The notes under the pieces: model-generated | What the model saw: only the letters and a program-made list of their open reading frames with translations | Told to the model about the DNA's origin: nothing | Database searches by the model: none | Position numbers and translations under genes: made by a program | From: Ornithinibacillus halotolerans | GTDB taxonomy: Bacteria; Bacillota; Bacilli; Bacillales; Amphibacillaceae | Direction of reading: 5' to 3' | DNA length: 64,000 nt | Assembly: GCF_014637405.1 (NCBI RefSeq) | Contig: NZ_BMEY01000013.1 | Coordinates: forward strand, 36,280-100,279 | Shown here: positions 61,778-64,000 of the stretch, piece after piece | Position numbering within the stretch: the stretch's first letter is position 1 | Layout of the letters: each line of letters opens with the position of its first letter

Positions 61778-63604
61778 TTATTTTGAAGTTGCTACTTCCT
61801 TCAAATATTGGAAACGATCAACAGCTAAAATATTACATTCCGGAACAAATGGATTCCTTCTAAGTTGTGATGAAAAATGATTTAAAACACCAATTAATCT
61901 ATCACGGTCTATTTCATCTAGAATAAATTGAATACCATATTTGTAAATTCCATGTTCTTCTTCTTTCCATGAAATTTTCCCATCATAATTGTGGGGTTTT
62001 CCCAATATAATAAACTTAAAGTTACAAACTAAGTCCGGTCGAACTGGTAAATTCAACGTAGATAACATGCGAATGCCACCAGCACCAATGTCTTCTACTA
62101 ATACTTCTGAGTTACCTATTTCTAAGCTTCTTCCTCCTACTTTTATGATTGACATTTTTGAAAGCATCGGAAATTGTAAATGCACTCTAAAATATTTCCT
62201 TCTATCCTTGGCTAGTTCAGCACTCTTCACAGAGACTGGTTTTAGTATTTTTTTCTTTAGTAATGTACAGAAACTATCTTCTGATACCGGTTTACTAAAG
62301 ATAAAACCTTGGATTTCTTCACATTCTTGCTGTTTTAAAAATGACAATTGCTCAAAAGTCTCAACACCTTCCGCTACAAGATTCAATTCAAGACCTTTTG
62401 CCATGTATATTAATGATTTGATAATTACCGCTGATTCTTTTGTTTCCGTAGCCTTCCGTACAAATGAACGATCGATTTTTAACGTATCAATTGGAAACTG
62501 GTTCACATAAGCCAATGATGAATACCCAGTACCAAAGTCATCTAATGCAACTTTAACTCCTAAATCCTTTAGTTCTTGCATTGCTACTTTTACAGAATCC
62601 TCATGCCTTAATAAAGTCGCTTCTGTTATTTCGAATTCAATAAATTTAGAATTGACATTGTTTTTTTCTAACTCTACTTGGACTTGCCTTTTGAAATCCT
62701 TTTTGAGTAATCGTTGTGCAGAGATATTGATTGAAATTGGAACAATTGGTATTTTTGCTAGTTCCAAACGATGGATAAAAAGACAAACTTCAGCCAGTAC
62801 CCAATCACCAATAGCATTAATTAATCCGATTTCTTCAGCGAGCGGAATGAAATCAAGAGGGGAAATCATTCCACGTTCAGGATGTTCCCATCTGATTAAT
62901 GCTTCTGCAGCGATAATCTGATTAGTAATAGCAGATACTCTAGGCTGGTAGTGTATGACGAATTCATGATTAGTTATCGCTCTTCTCAACTCTTTCTCTA
63001 ATTCAATTGGATTAGAAGGGGTTGAATTATCTATTGCTCTATAGCAGTGAATATTATTGGCACCATCTTTTCTTGCAGTATAAAAAGCTTGCCATGCATG
63101 ACGAATCACTTGATCCTTTGTTTGGTCATCCGTCCATTTACAGATACCAATACTCGTTGTTGCAAATAGATCGTTTGTTCCTAGTACAAAGGGAATCGTT
63201 AATGACTCTACGATACGTTTCGCTAATCCCTCTGGAAGGTTTTCATCGTCATAATCCCATATAACAAGAGCGAATTTATCCGCAAAAATTCTATTAAAAA
63301 AGCAGTTCCTTGGAAGGAGTGAATTTACTCGGTTCCTAAAATGTTCAATAAATGAATCTCCTGTAACCACTCCTAACGATTCATTAATAACGCGTAACCT
63401 TCCTAATTCTAAAATAAATAATGAAAATGGTTTATTTACCTTAATCAGTTCCCCTATTTTTCTTTCAAATGAATAGCCACCAGATTGTTTCATTCTCTGA
63501 TTAATTGGTTCTAAATCGATTTCATTACAAAATGATATCGTTTCTTTATCTCTTTTATATGTAGATTCTTTCTTTTTAAAGTTAAATAATGAATTAAGTC
63601 TCAT
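61778..63604 (-). CDS. c-di-GMP phosphodiesterase: degenerate GGDEF, intact EAL, PilZ
   Basis: 608 residues. Degenerate GGDEF (about 45-190; the catalytic GGDEF is FADKF at 107-111). Intact EAL (about 200-450): EALIRWEHP (Glu234), SINISAQRL, EITE, DDFGTGYSSL (Asp355, Asp356), KIDRSF and AEGVET. C-terminal PilZ domain (about 467-580) with RRKYFRV and DIGAGGIRM, close to the RxxxR and D/N-x-S-x-x-G c-di-GMP motifs, with the Ser replaced by Gly. Predicted to break down c-di-GMP and to bind it. Start behind GGGGAGAACAGTTC. Lies 157 bases upstream of the next cluster gene. Confidence 0.9.
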   Translation of the reverse strand: MRLNSLFNFKKKESTYKRDKETISFCNEIDLEPINQRMKQSGGYSFERKIGELIKVNKPFSLFILELGRLRVINESLGVVTGDSFIEHFRNRVNSLLPRNCFFNRIFADKFALVIWDYDDENLPEGLAKRIVESLTIPFVLGTNDLFATTSIGICKWTDDQTKDQVIRHAWQAFYTARKDGANNIHCYRAIDNSTPSNPIELEKELRRAITNHEFVIHYQPRVSAITNQIIAAEALIRWEHPERGMISPLDFIPLAEEIGLINAIGDWVLAEVCLFIHRLELAKIPIVPISINISAQRLLKKDFKRQVQVELEKNNVNSKFIEFEITEATLLRHEDSVKVAMQELKDLGVKVALDDFGTGYSSLAYVNQFPIDTLKIDRSFVRKATETKESAVIIKSLIYMAKGLELNLVAEGVETFEQLSFLKQQECEEIQGFIFSKPVSEDSFCTLLKKKILKPVSVKSAELAKDRRKYFRVHLQFPMLSKMSIIKVGGRSLEIGNSEVLVEDIGAGGIRMLSTLNLPVRPDLVCNFKFIILGKPHNYDGKISWKEEEHGIYKYGIQFILDEIDRDRLIGVLNHFSSQLRRNPFVPECNILAVDRFQYLKEVATSK

Positions 63605-63689
63605 GAACTGTTCTCCCCTTTGTTTACCTCAGTGCCTATACACGGTTGTAATCTAGTTATATTTTCTCTGTTTACTTTAGAATTGCCTA

Positions 63690-63926
63690 TCACCTTTCAT
63701 TCTTAATTTCCAGGCTTACGATAGGAATACAGTACTAATTTACTAGGAATCACATGAGAATCAGGAGCTACAAACCTACTAATTGTTATTATCATAATCA
63801 AAACCACCAGTGTGAACTGGTGGTTTGCTCTGCGGCTTGAAGCCTCTGTTACCGGCCTTGGCCTTAAAGGCCTACTGAATGGTTTCCCCTTACGCACCAC
63901 ATCCACACACTGATTCTAAAGAATCT
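63690..63926 (-). mobile_element. IS200/IS605-like right-end remnant with ωRNA-like sequence
   Basis: Minus-strand 63906-63801 reads GGATGTGGTGCGTAAGGGGA, then AGGCCTTTAAGGCC and GGCCGGTAACAGAGGCTTC, and ends in the hairpin AAACCACCAGT / ACTGGTGGTTT (63801-63826). One frame there reads CVDVVRKGKPFSRPLRPRPV then TEAS, like the last residues of TnpB proteins, whose 3' end overlaps the ωRNA. No tnpB body or left end is present. So this is likely a decayed right end. The identification is by remembered pattern and needs a search. Confidence 0.45.
63801..63826. repeat. Hairpin AAACCACCAGT-GTGA-ACTGGTGGTTT
   Basis: Perfect 11-bp arms with a 4-nt loop, at the end of the IS605-like remnant. Could be the IS subterminal hairpin or a terminator. 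Confidence 0.7.
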
Positions 63927-63927
63927 C

Positions 63928-64000
63928 TTATATCTTTCTATTTTTTTCTCCTGTGAACGGATCAAACTCTTCGAATAACGTTAATTGATCTGCCATATAA
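63928..64000 (-). CDS. C-terminal end of a gene cut by the window edge
   Basis: The frame is open to the right edge and ends at TAA (63928). The last residues are YMADQLTLFEEFDPFTGEKN then RKI. The QLTLFEEF segment resembles the β-clamp-binding peptide (QLxLF) found at the C-terminus of DNA repair and replication proteins such as Y-family polymerases; this is a hint only. It could also be a short gene starting at the ATG at 63996. Confidence 0.4.
   Translation of the reverse strand, partial: YMADQLTLFEEFDPFTGEKNRKI

Noticed and set aside
61989..62510. A 173-residue plus-strand frame
   Set aside because: Antisense to the EAL-PilZ gene; composition is that of a reversed coding region and there is no start site.
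63703..63906. A 67-residue protein frame on the minus strand
   Set aside because: No ribosome binding site, runs through a perfect hairpin, and its first part looks like a TnpB tail; treated as IS remnant.
1..64000. CRISPR arrays, tRNA or rRNA genes, prophage
   Set aside because: No regularly spaced repeats, no cloverleaf-like sequences apart from the T-box, no rRNA segments and no phage structural genes were found by reading.

Overview
The window reads as chromosomal DNA of an AT-rich, endospore-former-like member of the Bacillaceae (Oceanobacillus/Virgibacillus type is my inference). The basis is strong AGGAGG-type ribosome binding sites, frequent TTG/GTG starts, a T-box leader on argS, small spore-protein-like genes, a SleB-type wall hydrolase and many genes with clear Bacillus counterparts. 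No rRNA, tRNA or CRISPR array was seen.

Layout. 1-4.6 kb: start of a CwlO-like wall-hydrolase gene, a DUF6612-like lipoprotein, a Tet(M)-type ribosome-protection GTPase directly behind a terminator-like hairpin, and a flavin reductase. 4.8-8.8 kb: an RND exporter and a divergent TetR repressor sharing an operator-containing promoter region. 9-11.7 kb: TldD/TldE. 11.8-16.9 kb: a membrane protein, an epimerase, a MarR-MFS pair and a truncated FtsZ paralogue. 17.0-21.0 kb: a VTT/DedA gene invaded near its 3' end by an ISL3-family element (17559-20928, 8-bp target duplication). The element carries a TipAS-type MerR regulator and a DUF2268 protease as passengers. 21-34.4 kb: tiny basic proteins, a two-gene MotA/MotB-like motor with a long coiled-coil tail (ZorA/ZorB-like), AlaX, a deleted MscS gene, NUDIX, a second TipAS-MerR, a metallophosphoesterase, DinB and DegV. 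34.5-40 kb: an ABC-F protein, an alkyltransferase-like protein, a methyltransferase, hemolysin III and argS with its T-box.

40.3-50.1 kb is a nitrate-respiration block. narGHJI is preceded in the same direction by two unknown small genes and a hemerythrin-like protein, and faces a NarK transporter that carries a C-terminal PAS domain. 50.4-55 kb: LysM-SleB hydrolase, TetR-controlled SMR exporter pair, two CBO0543-like membrane proteins, OsmC and a nucleotidyltransferase.

55-63.6 kb is a signalling cluster on the minus strand: CheR, a hybrid sensor kinase, a REC-PAS-GGDEF-EAL-LuxR protein, and a GGDEF-EAL-PilZ protein. The two c-di-GMP proteins are complementary: the first keeps an intact GGDEF and has a decayed EAL, the second the reverse. 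The right edge holds an IS200/IS605-like right-end remnant and the end of a further gene.

The most unusual items are the FtsZ paralogue that has lost the N-terminal nucleotide-binding part but kept the T7 catalytic loop, the c-di-GMP enzyme fused to a LuxR DNA-binding domain, the passenger-carrying ISL3 element whose insertion can be reconstructed to the base, the NarK-PAS fusion, and the stand-alone ZorAB-like motor.
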